A stretch of DNA of 64,000 nucleotides, from assembly GCA_016711225.1 (NCBI GenBank), contig JADJTK010000029.1, positions 9,608 to 73,607 on the forward strand. The letters are read 5' to 3'. This DNA comes from Opitutaceae bacterium (lineage in GTDB: Bacteria; Verrucomicrobiota; Verrucomicrobiia; Opitutales; Opitutaceae). The notes under the pieces were generated by a model. The model made no database searches. It was given only the letters and a program-made list of their open reading frames with translations, and had not been told where the DNA came from. Numbering within the stretch: the stretch's first letter is position 1; each line of letters opens with the position of its first letter. Positions 7,230 to 17,185 of the stretch are shown here, piece by piece. Made by a program: the position numbers and the translations under genes.

Positions 7230-10200
7230 TCACGGCCCGACCACGAGCGAACTCGTCACGTCGGTCTCATCGTCGAGCACCAACCGCCCCTGGTTCACTT
7301 GGGCCGGCGCGGGCGTCCCATTCGAGTCTTCGCCGGCGCCCATGGATACTCGCGACAGCCCGGAGACCGTCACAAACGCTCCCGCGGGTTGAGCCAGAGT
7401 CCCGCCTGCGATCCAAATCGCGATTTGACCAGCCGGCTTAAAATAGAGGTACGGCTGTGCAATCGCGGTCGCTTTCAGGTCGTGGACCACGACCGGCTGC
7501 TGCGCCAACGTGCCGGCATCCGGCGCATAGATTCCGATGGGGCCGACTGCGGCGGAGAAGGCGACATCGCCCAAGTGCAACCCGCCCAGCTGGTTGTTGG
7601 TGGTGACAATACCGACGACCGCGACCCGGGCCCAGCCGTCATAGGCGACATCGCCGCGCGTCACGCCGGGGTTTGTCTTGCGGCCAACCGTATAGATGGA
7701 GAGATGGGTCGACTCATCGGCCCCGGCGAGAATGATCGTGGCATCACCCCGCATGTACGCAACGCTGGGTTGATTGTATAGAGTGGCGACTTCCGGCCCC
7801 GTGGCATTGTCGAGCGTTACGGTCACCGCTCCGGCCCCGGACATCTCGACCTGCACAATGCTGCTGTGCGAATCAACGAAGGACACCCGGGCAATTCTGC
7901 CGATGGCCGCCGTGATCGTTGCGGCCGATCCGGTGAGGAGAAACTGGTCGTAGACGTTGCCATCGGCGTTCCGAATCCCTTGCCACTCGGGTTTCGTCGT
8001 CACTGCCCCGGCGGTGCGAGCGCCCACTCCCGGCACCACCCCGAAGACCACAAACCGGCTCAACAGGTTCTCGCCCCCGCTGCCCACGACCACACAGTCG
8101 TAGATTCCGGCATCGGCCGGCGCAACCTGGGCAAAGCTAAGCGCCGCAGCCGTGGCCGTCGCGTTGCCCGTCACGGTCCGCCCACTGCGATACCATTGAT
8201 AGCTCGGGCCCGTCCCTGAAGCGGCTATCGTGAGCACACCTGCCTCACCGGCGACCGCTGTCCGGCCGAGCGGCTGCCCGGTAATCGCCACGCTTGGAAC
8301 GACGGTCAGCGTCGCAGTCCCGCTGACGCCCGTTCCCGCCGGATTCGCCAGTTGCGCACGGTAGCGGTTGCCATTGAGCGCCGCCCCCGCCTTCGCACTC
8401 AGCGTTGCCGTCGTGGCGCCGCTATAGATCGCGTTGTTGCTAACGGCGGTCCACGTCGCCCCACCATCGGTCGAGACCTGCCATTGATAACTCGTCAGGA
8501 CACCCGCCACGCCCAGGGTGAAGGTCGCGTTCTGCCCGGCAATGGTGGTAGCACTCGCCACAGCGGCGTCCGAAGGCGGTGAAGCGACAAACACTCCCTT
8601 GGCGATGGCGTGGTTGTCGCCATCGGCGATATAGAGATTGCCAGCACCATCGGCTGCGATCCCCTGCGGATAGAAGAACCGGGAGCTCGTCCCGTTGAGC
8701 GTCGTCACCGCGCCCGCGGGCGAGATCTGGCGCACCGACCGGTTGTAGGTGTCGGCCACAAAGACATTGCCGCTGCCATCCACCGCCACGCCATAGGGCT
8801 GGTTGAACCTCGCGGCCGCCCCGACTCCGTCCGTCAACCCCAACTGCCCGGCCAGGCCCGCCAGCGTCGACACGGTGCCGGCAGCGGTGATCTTGCGAAT
8901 GGTCGCACTGAAGAAGTCGGCCACGTACACGTTGCCGGCGCTGTCGACGGCCAAGGCATACGGTCCATTGAAACGCGCCGGGCTGTCCGTACTGCCTGCG
9001 AGCCCCGCCTCACCGGCGAAGGTCGACACCACGCCCGCCGCCGTGATCTTGCGAATCGTTTGGTTGTTCGTATCGGCAACATACACATTCCCGACGGCGT
9101 CGGTGGCGATGCCTTGCGCGGCGCCAAACCGGGCGCTGCCGCCGGCACCATCGGCGCTACCGGAAACGCCGGCCATCCCGGCAAAAGTCGTCACCTGCCC
9201 GTTGGCGGCGATCTTGCGGATCGTCGAGTTCCCGGCATCGGCGACATAGACGTTGCCACTGCCGTCCGCCGCCACACCGGTCGGTCCGCTAAACTTGGCG
9301 ATGCTGCCCAATCCGTCGGCGCTGCCGGCGACTCCCGAAGTACCAGCGAGCGTCGTGACTGCGCCGGCCGCCCCCATCCTACGAACCGTATGGTTGTTGT
9401 GGTCGGCTATATAGAGAGCGCCGGATCCATCGATGCTGACGCCGCCGGGATACGCGAAACGAACCTGACTACCGAAGCCGTCGACGGCCCCGGCCACACC
9501 GGTGGCGCCGGCCAACGTGGTCACTCCGCCTGCGGGAGTGACGACACGAAGCATGTGATTGCCGGTGTCGGCGACGTAGACGGTGCCCGAGCTGGTTGCC
9601 GCGATACCGGACGGGTAAAAGAACCGCGCCGCGGCGCCCGAGCCATCGGCCCGGCCGCCCGAGCCGGCGGTGCCCGCCAGCGTCGTCACGCTGCCCGCGG
9701 CCGTAACTTTGCGGACGGTCTGGTTGGATGTATCAACGACATAGACATTGCCTGCTCCATCGACCGCAACCCCGGCGGGATGGTCGAAGCGCGCGCCGCG
9801 GCCCTGGCCGTCGGCGGTTCCGGACAAGCCCGCACTACCCGCGAGAGTCTCGACCGTACCATCGGCTCCGATTTTGCGGATGAGGCTATTGCCGAAATCG
9901 GCTGCATAGACCGCGCCCGCGGCATCCACGGAGAGACCGATGGGATAGCTGAAGCGCGCCGAGGAACCGGCTGAGTCCACCGCGCCCGTCATCCCGGCGG
10001 CACCGGCCAAAGTCGTCACCGTCCCTGCCGTGGAGATTCGGCGAATGGTGCTGTTGAAGGTGTCGCTCACGTAGACCACTCCGGAGGAGTCCACCGCGAT
10101 GCCCTGCGGCAGATTGAACAGCGCGGCGGTGCCGGTGCCGTCCACACTACCCGCGATACCCGCGGAGCCAGCAAGCGTCGTCACCACGCCCTGTGGCGTA

Positions 10201-10649
10201 ATCTTGCGGATATTCTGGTTGCCGATGTCGGTCACATAGACGTTGCCCGAGCCATCGACGGTGATTCCGAACGGATAGACAAAGCGGGCATCCGTACCCG
10301 TGCCATCGGCACTCCCGCCCTGCCCCGAGCGGCCGGCTAGGGTGGTGACCACGCCCGCCGCCGTCACTTTGCGCACGGTGTGGTCGCCCCCGTCGGCAAC
10401 ATAGACGATGCCCGCCCCATCCACCGCGATGCTGGTGGGGTTGAGGAAACGCGCGTTGGTGGAAGTCCCGTCGATGTGGTCGAGGGCGACTGCATCGCCG
10501 ACGAGGGGATTGAAGACGTGGACATCGGCGCGGGCCGAGTTGCCGGCCAGCGCCGTCAAGGCCAACGCCGCCGCCCCAAACAGGACGATACGGTCGAGCT
10601 TCCGCTCCCGTGTCGTCGTTTCATGTACGTGTACGTGGTGCTTTTCCAT
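7230..10649 (-). CDS. Secreted NHL-repeat beta-propeller protein with Ig-like domains
   Basis: From ATG 10649 this is 1,139 residues; an in-frame ATG at 10661 is equally possible. A basic N-terminus (RERKLDR) leads to a signal peptide (IVLFGAAALALTALAGNSARA-like, cleavage after ARA). Twelve NHL repeats of about 55 residues follow. Each has a VAVDGAGNVYVADTGN-like strand pair and a TIRKIT..G.VTTLAG ending, enough for two six-bladed propellers. Next come two Ig-like segments (SYQWQVSTDGGATWTAVSNN and SYQWYRSGRTV) and a beta-rich C-terminal part without a recognised anchor. NHL propellers usually bind protein or carbohydrate partners. No enzymatic motif is visible. It is likely exported; the role is unknown. 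Confidence 0.85.
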   Translation of the reverse strand: MEKHHVHVHETTTRERKLDRIVLFGAAALALTALAGNSARADVHVFNPLVGDAVALDHIDGTSTNARFLNPTSIAVDGAGIVYVADGGDHTVRKVTAAGVVTTLAGRSGQGGSADGTGTDARFVYPFGITVDGSGNVYVTDIGNQNIRKITPQGVVTTLAGSAGIAGSVDGTGTAALFNLPQGIAVDSSGVVYVSDTFNSTIRRISTAGTVTTLAGAAGMTGAVDSAGSSARFSYPIGLSVDAAGAVYAADFGNSLIRKIGADGTVETLAGSAGLSGTADGQGRGARFDHPAGVAVDGAGNVYVVDTSNQTVRKVTAAGSVTTLAGTAGSGGRADGSGAAARFFYPSGIAATSSGTVYVADTGNHMLRVVTPAGGVTTLAGATGVAGAVDGFGSQVRFAYPGGVSIDGSGALYIADHNNHTVRRMGAAGAVTTLAGTSGVAGSADGLGSIAKFSGPTGVAADGSGNVYVADAGNSTIRKIAANGQVTTFAGMAGVSGSADGAGGSARFGAAQGIATDAVGNVYVADTNNQTIRKITAAGVVSTFAGEAGLAGSTDSPARFNGPYALAVDSAGNVYVADFFSATIRKITAAGTVSTLAGLAGQLGLTDGVGAAARFNQPYGVAVDGSGNVFVADTYNRSVRQISPAGAVTTLNGTSSRFFYPQGIAADGAGNLYIADGDNHAIAKGVFVASPPSDAAVASATTIAGQNATFTLGVAGVLTSYQWQVSTDGGATWTAVSNNAIYSGATTATLSAKAGAALNGNRYRAQLANPAGTGVSGTATLTVVPSVAITGQPLGRTAVAGEAGVLTIAASGTGPSYQWYRSGRTVTGNATATAAALSFAQVAPADAGIYDCVVVGSGGENLLSRFVVFGVVPGVGARTAGAVTTKPEWQGIRNADGNVYDQFLLTGSAATITAAIGRIARVSFVDSHSSIVQVEMSGAGAVTVTLDNATGPEVATLYNQPSVAYMRGDATIILAGADESTHLSIYTVGRKTNPGVTRGDVAYDGWARVAVVGIVTTNNQLGGLHLGDVAFSAAVGPIGIYAPDAGTLAQQPVVVHDLKATAIAQPYLYFKPAGQIAIWIAGGTLAQPAGAFVTVSGLSRVSMGAGEDSNGTPAPAQVNQGRLVLDDETDVTSSLVVGP

Positions 10650-10820
10650 AAGTTGTCCCATAGGATGTTCGCTTGGAGGGACCGCGTTCCCCTTTGTTGC
10701 TGGGGTCATGTACTACCGGCGGGATGCGTCTCCTTGGTGCCGGAACCGGCCACCGCCCGCGGGAAAACGCCGGAGGGATGCGGCCGGGCCAGGGCGAGCA
10801 ACTCCCGCCACGGATTCGAG

Positions 10821-12494
10821 CTATTTCGCCGCGAATTGGGGGGGCGCAGCCTCGACAAACCCCGAGCCCGCGCTGTCCCGCGTGATCTTGCCGTAGTCGA
10901 GCCTGATCAGACGGTCCGCCCGGTCGAAGTACCGATCATCGTGGGTGATCACGAGCACCGCCTTGTTGCGGGAGCGCAATTCCGGGAGGAGCTGGGTATA
11001 GAACACGTCTTTGAACAGCGGATCCTGGTCGGACGCCCATTCATCGAAAAGATAGAACGGCCGGTCCTCCAGGTAGGCGCAAAGCAGCGCCAGGCGCTTG
11101 CGCTGCCCCTGCGAGAGCTGCGTGGTGGAGAACACTCCATCCGCGATCGTCACCTTGTGGTCGAGATGGAGACGTTCGAGATAGTCCCGGGCCCGCTCGT
11201 CGACCCCGCCCCCCCCCGCCCCGAGGAGCCGGTCGAACAGGAAATAGTCCGAGAACACTGCGGCGAAGTACTGCCGGTAGTCGTCGCGATTGCCATCGTC
11301 GATCTGCCGGCCGTTGAGCCGAATCTCTCCCCCGGCCGGCGGATACAAGCCGGTGATCACCTTGGCGAGGCTGGACTTCCCACTGCCATTGCCTCCGACC
11401 AGAAACACCAGTTCGCCCGGCCGGAAGGTGAGGTCGATCGGTCCGAGCACGAAATTGTCGTCCTCGCGCTCCCGATAGTAGTGATGGGTCACCTGGATGA
11501 GCTCCAATGTCTCGAAAGCCTCCGGCGCCGCGGCGCCTCCGGGCGCAGGGTGCCGGTTGTCGCCGGCATTCGTCGACAACGCCAGTCCGAGTTCTTCGAC
11601 CTTGCGCAGCGACACGCTGGCGCGGCTGAACACCGAGAGGCTGCCGAGCAGGCCCGCCAACGGACCCATCAGATAGAGCGTGGCGATGACATACCCGGTC
11701 AGCGTCTGCGGGCTGATGTTGTCCATGCGCGGCAATAGGAAGAGGATCAGCCCGATCACCACGAGAAAGAGCAACTGACTCCAGTTCTGGGCGATGATGA
11801 AGCGTCGCTCGGCCGCAACATTGTGCTTCTGGCAAACGGCCGCGGCGGAAGCGACATCGTCGGCCAGGAAGGAGGCGCGGCGCTCGCGGTGGAGCTTCAG
11901 CTCCTTGATGCCCTCAGTAAGGGACCGGAAATGACGGAAGAGACGATCCTGGCCCTCGCGTGCCGCGGATAGATGGGCGAAGCCGTTTCGGATCATCAGC
12001 CGATAGCTGAAGGCTCCGACCACCGCAAACGCCCCCATGGCCAGCAGCACCGGCAGCGACAGCCAGGCAAGATAGACCGCCCCGCCCAGCAGCACGGCGA
12101 AATTCACGGCAGATACCGGAATGCCGAGTGTGGCCTGGGTGATCTCCAAGATATCCTCCGTCAGCGCCACCATCAGCTTCGGCGTGCCAAGCTCCTCCAG
12201 TTTCCGCAGCGGCACCGCGAGGATCTTCCGCACGAGGTCGTGGCGCAGCCGCGCGGTGGTCGCCTGGGAAAAGTAGGCGAGGGTCACCTGCGCAAGCGTG
12301 TTGGTGAGGATACGGCCCAGTCCCAGCGCGGCAAACGCGATGACCAGCCCTACGCCCGGCCCACCCGGCCGATTCAACGCCGAATTGATCATGGCGATCA
12401 GCCCGGCGTTGCACGCCCCGCTGAGGAGCGCGGCGATCGAGGTCCAGATCACCAAGGCGGGCGAGTAGCGGATCAAAACGCGCAGCAGATTCAT
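10821..12494 (-). CDS. Cyclic-peptide-type ABC exporter (membrane and ATPase domains fused)
   Basis: This 557-residue half-transporter starts at ATG 12494 (MNLLRVLIRYSPALVIWTSI). About six membrane helices in the first 300 residues are followed by an ATPase with Walker A FLVGGNGSGKSSLAK, signature LSQGQRKRLALLCAYLEDRP and Walker B FYLFDEWASDQDP. The layout and the LSQGQRKRLALL/DEWASDQDP wording match the SyrD/PvdE cyclic-peptide or siderophore exporters, which act as homodimers in the inner membrane. No peptide synthetase lies in the window, so the cargo may be made elsewhere or be a glycolipid. It diverges from the exopolysaccharide operon across a 211-bp gap, suggesting shared control. Confidence 0.88.
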   Translation of the reverse strand: MNLLRVLIRYSPALVIWTSIAALLSGACNAGLIAMINSALNRPGGPGVGLVIAFAALGLGRILTNTLAQVTLAYFSQATTARLRHDLVRKILAVPLRKLEELGTPKLMVALTEDILEITQATLGIPVSAVNFAVLLGGAVYLAWLSLPVLLAMGAFAVVGAFSYRLMIRNGFAHLSAAREGQDRLFRHFRSLTEGIKELKLHRERRASFLADDVASAAAVCQKHNVAAERRFIIAQNWSQLLFLVVIGLILFLLPRMDNISPQTLTGYVIATLYLMGPLAGLLGSLSVFSRASVSLRKVEELGLALSTNAGDNRHPAPGGAAAPEAFETLELIQVTHHYYREREDDNFVLGPIDLTFRPGELVFLVGGNGSGKSSLAKVITGLYPPAGGEIRLNGRQIDDGNRDDYRQYFAAVFSDYFLFDRLLGAGGGGVDERARDYLERLHLDHKVTIADGVFSTTQLSQGQRKRLALLCAYLEDRPFYLFDEWASDQDPLFKDVFYTQLLPELRSRNKAVLVITHDDRYFDRADRLIRLDYGKITRDSAGSGFVEAAPPQFAAK

Positions 12495-12705
12495 AGAGGA
12501 GAGGTGATGGCCGCCGGCGGCGACGCCGGCGCGCCCCCGGTCGTCGGAGGATCGTTCAGCAAACCAACGCCGACAGACTACAAGCGGGCCGGGAGCGCTG
12601 AAAGTGGGTGTCCACCCCAGTACCCGACACCCGAATTCAGTTGGCCGCGGAGCATGGGTTGAAGACCCCATAAACCCACAACGTCGCTGGCGGTCGGAGC
12701 CGCCA
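12495..12705. promoter_or_regulatory. Divergent promoter region, ABC exporter / exopolysaccharide operon
   Basis: This 211-bp gap separates the minus-strand exporter and the plus-strand glycosyltransferase, so both promoters must lie in it. It contains GTGGGTGTCCACCCCAGT near 12605. No confident -35/-10 pair could be picked by eye. Confidence 0.4.
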
Positions 12706-13959
12706 ATGCCCTCCACCTCTCTCTTGCTCGCCGAGCCACGCTCGTCCTTCTTCAGGCCGGAGGGGCGGGGTTATCCGCCGGTCGAGCCAACGGCCACACC
12801 CCTGCGCCAGTGGCCCATCGCCATCCTGGGCGTGCCGTTTGATCCGCTGACCCTCGCCAGCGCGGTCGATTCCATCGGCGCCATGATCGACGACGGCCAA
12901 CCGCACTATGTGGTGACGCCCAACGTCGACTTCCTCGTCCAAGCCCACCACGATGCCGCCCTGCACCAGATTCTCGTCCAAGCGGACCTCGTCCTGTGCG
13001 ATGGCAAGCCGCTGGTCTGGGCTTCGCGTTGGCTGGGCAACCCACTGCCCGGCCGCGTGGCCGGATCCGACCTGATGCCGTTCCTGCTGCAGCGCGCCGC
13101 CGAGCGCGGCTGGAAGATCTTCCTGCTTGGCGGGGCCGCTGGAGTGGGCGCGCTGGCCGCGCAACGCATCGCCGCGGCCTATCCCTCGCTCCCGACAGTG
13201 GCGCACTACTCCCCGCCCAATCGTCCATTGGCGGCGATGAACCACGACGAGATTGTCGCGCGGGTACGCGCCGCGGCACCCGATGTCGTCCTGGTGTGCT
13301 TTGGCTGCCCCAAGCAGGAGAAGTGGATCTTTCAACACTACCGCACGGTCGGAGCCCCCGTGATGATCGGCGCAGGAGGCACGGTCGACTTCCTCGCCGG
13401 CCGGTTGAAACGCGCGCCGATGTGGATGCGACGCAGCGGCACCGAATGCCTATTCCGGCTCTGGCAGGAACCGCGGCGCCTGTTCAAACGCTATGTAGGA
13501 GACCTGGTGGGGTTCGTCCCCGCGCTGTTGGCCCAGCTCTGGTTTCTAAAGTCCCATTTCGCCGCGACCCGACCGCTGCGCGGCGCCCCCTCCTCGGCCC
13601 GGATGGACTACGGCCTCAAGGTACAGGCGGCCGGTCGCTTCCAGTGCGACGCCCTGCAACACAACCCTAACTTCTGGGCACAAGCAGTGGAGCAGCGTGG
13701 CCATTGCCTGATCGATCTGGCCGGGGTGAAGTCGATCGACAGCACCGGCCTTGCCTTTCTCGCCCATTGGCAACGGCGCCTGGCGCAGGTGCAGCGCAAC
13801 CTCATCCTCTTTCGCCCCAGCCGGGCGGTCCGTTCCGCATTGCGGCGGATGCAATTGACAGAGCAGTTCGTCATCACCGACGGCCCGCCGCCGGGAGCGC
13901 CGGCCCCAACCGCTTCCGGCGATCGCCGCGGGAATCCCCCAACGGATGTCGAATCATGA
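12706..13959 (+). CDS. WecB/TagA/CpsF glycosyltransferase fused to a C-terminal STAS domain
   Basis: This 417-residue protein begins at ATG 12706 after a GGAG-like site. Residues about 40-270 form a GT26 (WecG/TagA/CpsF) domain: YVVTPNVDFLVQAHHD, LCDGKPLVWASRWLG, VAGSDLMPFLL and the signature VLVCFGCPKQEKWI. GT26 enzymes add the second sugar to an undecaprenyl-linked precursor. Residues about 300-405 resemble a STAS domain (HCLIDLAGVKSIDSTGLAFL, with the DST motif). STAS domains are usually anti-sigma antagonists or part of phosphorylation-controlled switches. The fusion suggests phospho-regulated glycosyl transfer, an inference. The stop overlaps the next start in ATGA. Confidence 0.88.
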   Translation: MPSTSLLLAEPRSSFFRPEGRGYPPVEPTATPLRQWPIAILGVPFDPLTLASAVDSIGAMIDDGQPHYVVTPNVDFLVQAHHDAALHQILVQADLVLCDGKPLVWASRWLGNPLPGRVAGSDLMPFLLQRAAERGWKIFLLGGAAGVGALAAQRIAAAYPSLPTVAHYSPPNRPLAAMNHDEIVARVRAAAPDVVLVCFGCPKQEKWIFQHYRTVGAPVMIGAGGTVDFLAGRLKRAPMWMRRSGTECLFRLWQEPRRLFKRYVGDLVGFVPALLAQLWFLKSHFAATRPLRGAPSSARMDYGLKVQAAGRFQCDALQHNPNFWAQAVEQRGHCLIDLAGVKSIDSTGLAFLAHWQRRLAQVQRNLILFRPSRAVRSALRRMQLTEQFVITDGPPPGAPAPTASGDRRGNPPTDVES

Positions 13960-15242
13960 AGATCGGCTTGTCGACCTCAGTGGTTCAACGCGGACAGTCC
14001 GGGGTTGGTCAGTATGTACTGGCGCTGGTACGGGCGCTTCTTCCTTCGGCCAGCCGCCACGAGTACACGCTCTTTGTCCTCGAGGAAGACCGGCCGCTCT
14101 TCGACTTCGCCGCATCCGCGATGCGGATCGAACTGGTGGGGGAGCGCCATCGGCCGGCCCTGAACGACATTCTGTGGCACCAGACGGCTTTGCCCGGCCT
14201 CGCCCGACGGGCCGGCCTCGACCTCCTTCACGTCCCAAGCTACCGGCGCATGCTCCGGGCCCGGCCCTGTGCGCTGGTCGCCACAATTCACGATCTGGCT
14301 CCCTTTCGGCTGGCCGGAAAGTACGACTGGGCGCGGATGTTCTACGGCCGGGTGATCGCCCGCCGGCTCGCCGGAAGCCAGGACGAAATCATCGCCGTAA
14401 GCCGGTTGACGGGAGCGGATGTCGAACGCTTCTTCCACGTGCCCCGCGAACGGGTGACGGTCGTGCCCAACGGGCTCGATCACGATCGATTCCGGCCGGG
14501 GACACAGGGCGCGGCCCGCGCCGCGATCGGCGGCTCACTACACAGCGCGGCCCCGTTTTTCCTCTACGTGGCCCGCCTGGAGCACCCGGCCAAGAACCAC
14601 GCCCGCCTGATTGCGGCCTTCAACGGCTTCAAGGCCGCGACCGGCTCGCCCTGGCAACTCGTGCTCGCCGGCAGTGATTGGCACGGAACGCAGACCATCC
14701 ACGCGCTGGTCCGCGCCTCGCCCTTCGCCGCCGACATCCATGCCCTCGGTTTCGTGCCGTCCGCGGATTTGCCGCACTGGTATCGGGCGGCCGACGCATT
14801 TGTGTTCCCCTCGCTTTTCGAAGGTTTTGGCCTGCCGCCGGTCGAGGCCATGGCCTGCGGCTGTCCGGTGCTTTCGTCCCGGCAGGGCGCGCTGGCGGAA
14901 ACTGTCGGGGAAGCCGCGGGTTGGCTCGACCCTCACAATACCGCGCAGCTCCAGGCCCAGCTAACCCGGGCCGCCACCGATCCCGCATGGCGCGAACAGC
15001 TGCGTGCCGCAGGATTGCGGCGCGCCCGCCAATTCGACTGGCACACGACCGCGACGGCGACGCTTGAGGTCTATGCGCGTGCCGCCGCCAGGAGGACGCA
15101 ATCGCTCCTCGGCCGACAAAACGCGGCGCGCCCCACCCGCCTCCAGCCGGCTACCGCGGCACCGCGCGCGCCCCTTCTAGCCGCCGCCGAGCACTCGATC
15201 CGGCCCGCGCCACCGCCCGCCTCACCTTCCCTCAAACCATGA
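13956..15242 (+). CDS. GT4-family glycosyltransferase
   Basis: This 428-residue retaining glycosyltransferase starts MKIGLSTSVVQRGQSGVGQY, typical of GT4 enzymes. The C-terminal nucleotide-sugar domain shows FFLYVARLEHPAKNHARLI, the acceptor-proximal FPSLFEGFGLPPVEAMACGC and the E-x7-E-like GLPPVEAMA segment. The last 50 residues are Ala/Pro/Arg-rich and probably disordered. It likely extends the lipid-linked repeat unit begun by the GT26 enzyme upstream, in the cytosol at the membrane. Four-base ATGA overlaps on both sides imply translational coupling. Confidence 0.93.
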   Translation: MKIGLSTSVVQRGQSGVGQYVLALVRALLPSASRHEYTLFVLEEDRPLFDFAASAMRIELVGERHRPALNDILWHQTALPGLARRAGLDLLHVPSYRRMLRARPCALVATIHDLAPFRLAGKYDWARMFYGRVIARRLAGSQDEIIAVSRLTGADVERFFHVPRERVTVVPNGLDHDRFRPGTQGAARAAIGGSLHSAAPFFLYVARLEHPAKNHARLIAAFNGFKAATGSPWQLVLAGSDWHGTQTIHALVRASPFAADIHALGFVPSADLPHWYRAADAFVFPSLFEGFGLPPVEAMACGCPVLSSRQGALAETVGEAAGWLDPHNTAQLQAQLTRAATDPAWREQLRAAGLRRARQFDWHTTATATLEVYARAAARRTQSLLGRQNAARPTRLQPATAAPRAPLLAAAEHSIRPAPPPASPSLKP

Positions 15243-16438
15243 AACACGGAACCAGAGACGCGACGCGTCGGCCCGGGCCCTCGCCGGCTCCACTCATCGC
15301 CGACCAACCCGGAGGCACCACGAAGGTTTCGTCACCGCCGGCACCCGCCGCGCTGCGGGTGCTCCTGCTGGAGGACAGCGAAATGGACGCCGTACTCATC
15401 CGCCACATGCTGTGTATCCCGGAGCGGGATGTCCGGGTCACCAACGTCGCCACGCGGGAGGCGTTCGAAGCGGCCCTCAGTCACCAGCCCCCGCAGGTCA
15501 TCCTCTCCGACTATTCGTTGCCCGGGTTCAATGGCGCCAAGGCCCTGGAAATCGCCAAACGGATCACCCCCCTGGTGCCGTTCATCTTTGTGACGGGCAC
15601 CCTGGGCGAAGAGGTGGCGATCGACATGTTGAAGCAGGGAGCCACCGACTATGTATTGAAAAGCCGCCTCACACGTCTGGTGCCCGCGGTAAGCCGGGCG
15701 TTGGCGGAAGCGGAACACAGACACGAGCGCGCCCAGGCCGAAGAGAAGCTCCGGCGGTCCCGCGACCAGCTGCGGGCCCTCACCGGCCACCTGCAATCCG
15801 TACGAGAGGAGGAACGGACCCGTATCGCGCGAGAAGTGCACGACGAACTCGGGCAGGCCCTAACCGGGCTGAAACTCGATCTCACGTGGCTGGCCGGCAA
15901 ACTCGGCGCCACGCGCGGCCTGCAACGCAAGATCAAGACCATGTCCGGCCAGATCGACGCAACGATCTTGGCCGTGCGGCGGATCGCGACGGAAATGCGC
16001 CCCGGCGTGCTCGACAACCTCGGTCTGGCGGCAGCCATCGAATGGCAGGGTTCCGACTTTCAAGCACACACCACGATTCGCTGCAAAGTGACCATCAACA
16101 CGGCGGAATTCATGCCGGACCGGGAAGTCAGCACTGCCTGTTTCCGCGTCTTTCAGGAGACCCTCACCAACGTCATCCGCCACGCCAAGGCGACACGGGT
16201 CGAGGCCCATCTCGCACAGGAAGACCAGTCACTGGTACTGACCGTGCGCGACAATGGGCGAGGGATCACCGAGAAGGAGATCGCCCACCCCCGCTCGATC
16301 GGGCTCATCGGCATGAAAGAGCGGGCGGCCCAAGTGGGCGGAGAAATCTCCTTTGTCGGGCAACCGGCCGGCGGCACCACCGTCACGTTACGCCTGCCCC
16401 TGCACCCCAAAGCGGCGATCGCCTCCGACCAGTCATGA
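15239..16438 (+). CDS. Receiver-HisKA_3 sensor histidine kinase
   Basis: This 399-residue cytosolic hybrid has an N-terminal receiver domain (VLLLEDSEMDAVLI, phospho-Asp91 in LSDYSLPGFNG, TG in FIFVTGTLGEE, Lys in DYVLKSRLTRL), then a coiled-coil and a NarX-type dimerisation domain with His201 in RIAREVHDELGQALTGLKLD. The ATPase domain shows ETLTNVIRHAKATRVEA, VRDNGRGI and SIGLIGMKERA. There is no transmembrane segment, so input must come through the receiver. It is coupled to the NarL-type regulator that follows (ATGA), its probable partner. It lies inside the exopolysaccharide operon, so it probably controls surface polysaccharide. Confidence 0.93.
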   Translation: MKHGTRDATRRPGPSPAPLIADQPGGTTKVSSPPAPAALRVLLLEDSEMDAVLIRHMLCIPERDVRVTNVATREAFEAALSHQPPQVILSDYSLPGFNGAKALEIAKRITPLVPFIFVTGTLGEEVAIDMLKQGATDYVLKSRLTRLVPAVSRALAEAEHRHERAQAEEKLRRSRDQLRALTGHLQSVREEERTRIAREVHDELGQALTGLKLDLTWLAGKLGATRGLQRKIKTMSGQIDATILAVRRIATEMRPGVLDNLGLAAAIEWQGSDFQAHTTIRCKVTINTAEFMPDREVSTACFRVFQETLTNVIRHAKATRVEAHLAQEDQSLVLTVRDNGRGITEKEIAHPRSIGLIGMKERAAQVGGEISFVGQPAGGTTVTLRLPLHPKAAIASDQS

Positions 16439-17178
16439 GAATCCTCATCGCAGACGATCACGCCGTGGTGCGCCAGGGCCTCAAACACATCCTGGCCGAG
16501 GCGTTCAAGCGTGCGTCGTTCGGCGAGGCGGCGGACTCCCGCCAAACCCTCGAACGCGTCGGGAAGGAGCCGTGGGACATCGTCATCCTCGACCTGACCA
16601 TGCCGGGACGCAGCGGGCTGGAGGTACTCAAGGAGATCAAACGCACCCATCCCACGCTACCGGTGCTCATCCTCAGCATGCATCCGGAGGATCAGTTCGC
16701 CGTGCGTCTGCTGAAGGCCGGCGCCTCCGGCTATATGACCAAGGAGAGTGCGGCGGACGAGCTCGTCGGGGCGGTACGCAAGGCGATCGCCGGCGGCCGC
16801 TATGTCAGTCCGGTCTTGGCGGAGAAACTGGCCACGCTGCTCGCCACCGATGTGTCGACGGCCCCGCATGAGATTCTTTCCGACCGCGAGTTCCTCATCC
16901 TGACCCTGATCGGCTCGGGCAAAACGGTGGGCGTGATCGCGCGGGAACTGGCCCTGAGTGTGAAGACGATCAGCACCTACCGTGGCCGGCTGCTGGAAAA
17001 GATGAGCATGTCCAACAATGCCCAGCTCATCCACTACGCGCTGCAGAACAATCTCGTGCAACACCACGCTCAGAATTCGGATACTCCGGTCTCCCCCGAC
17101 CCGAAGAAGCCCCGCCTGCTCCGGGGCAGCCGATGGGCGGCCGCGCTGAGCAAACACCGCCACCTTTTCCGTCCTTGA
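16435..17178 (+). CDS. NarL/FixJ-family response regulator
   Basis: This 247-residue regulator has a receiver domain (MRILIADDHAVVRQGLKHIL, Asp53 in VILDLTMPG, LILSMHPEDQFAVRLLKAG) and a LuxR-type helix-turn-helix at about 140-205 (LSDREFLILTLIGSGKTVGV, LALSVKTISTYRGRLLEKM). A basic tail of about 35 residues follows. It overlaps the upstream kinase by four bases and is seven bases from the Wzz-Wza fusion gene, so it is probably the partner regulator of this operon. Its binding site was not found. Confidence 0.95.
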   Translation: MRILIADDHAVVRQGLKHILAEAFKRASFGEAADSRQTLERVGKEPWDIVILDLTMPGRSGLEVLKEIKRTHPTLPVLILSMHPEDQFAVRLLKAGASGYMTKESAADELVGAVRKAIAGGRYVSPVLAEKLATLLATDVSTAPHEILSDREFLILTLIGSGKTVGVIARELALSVKTISTYRGRLLEKMSMSNNAQLIHYALQNNLVQHHAQNSDTPVSPDPKKPRLLRGSRWAAALSKHRHLFRP

Positions 17179-17185
17179 ACTCCCC

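Noticed and set aside
8610..9974. Regular ~165-base periodicity suggestive of a tandem DNA repeat or CRISPR-like array
   Set aside because: The period equals the 55-residue NHL protein repeat, the copies are diverged, and there are no short identical repeats with unique spacers.
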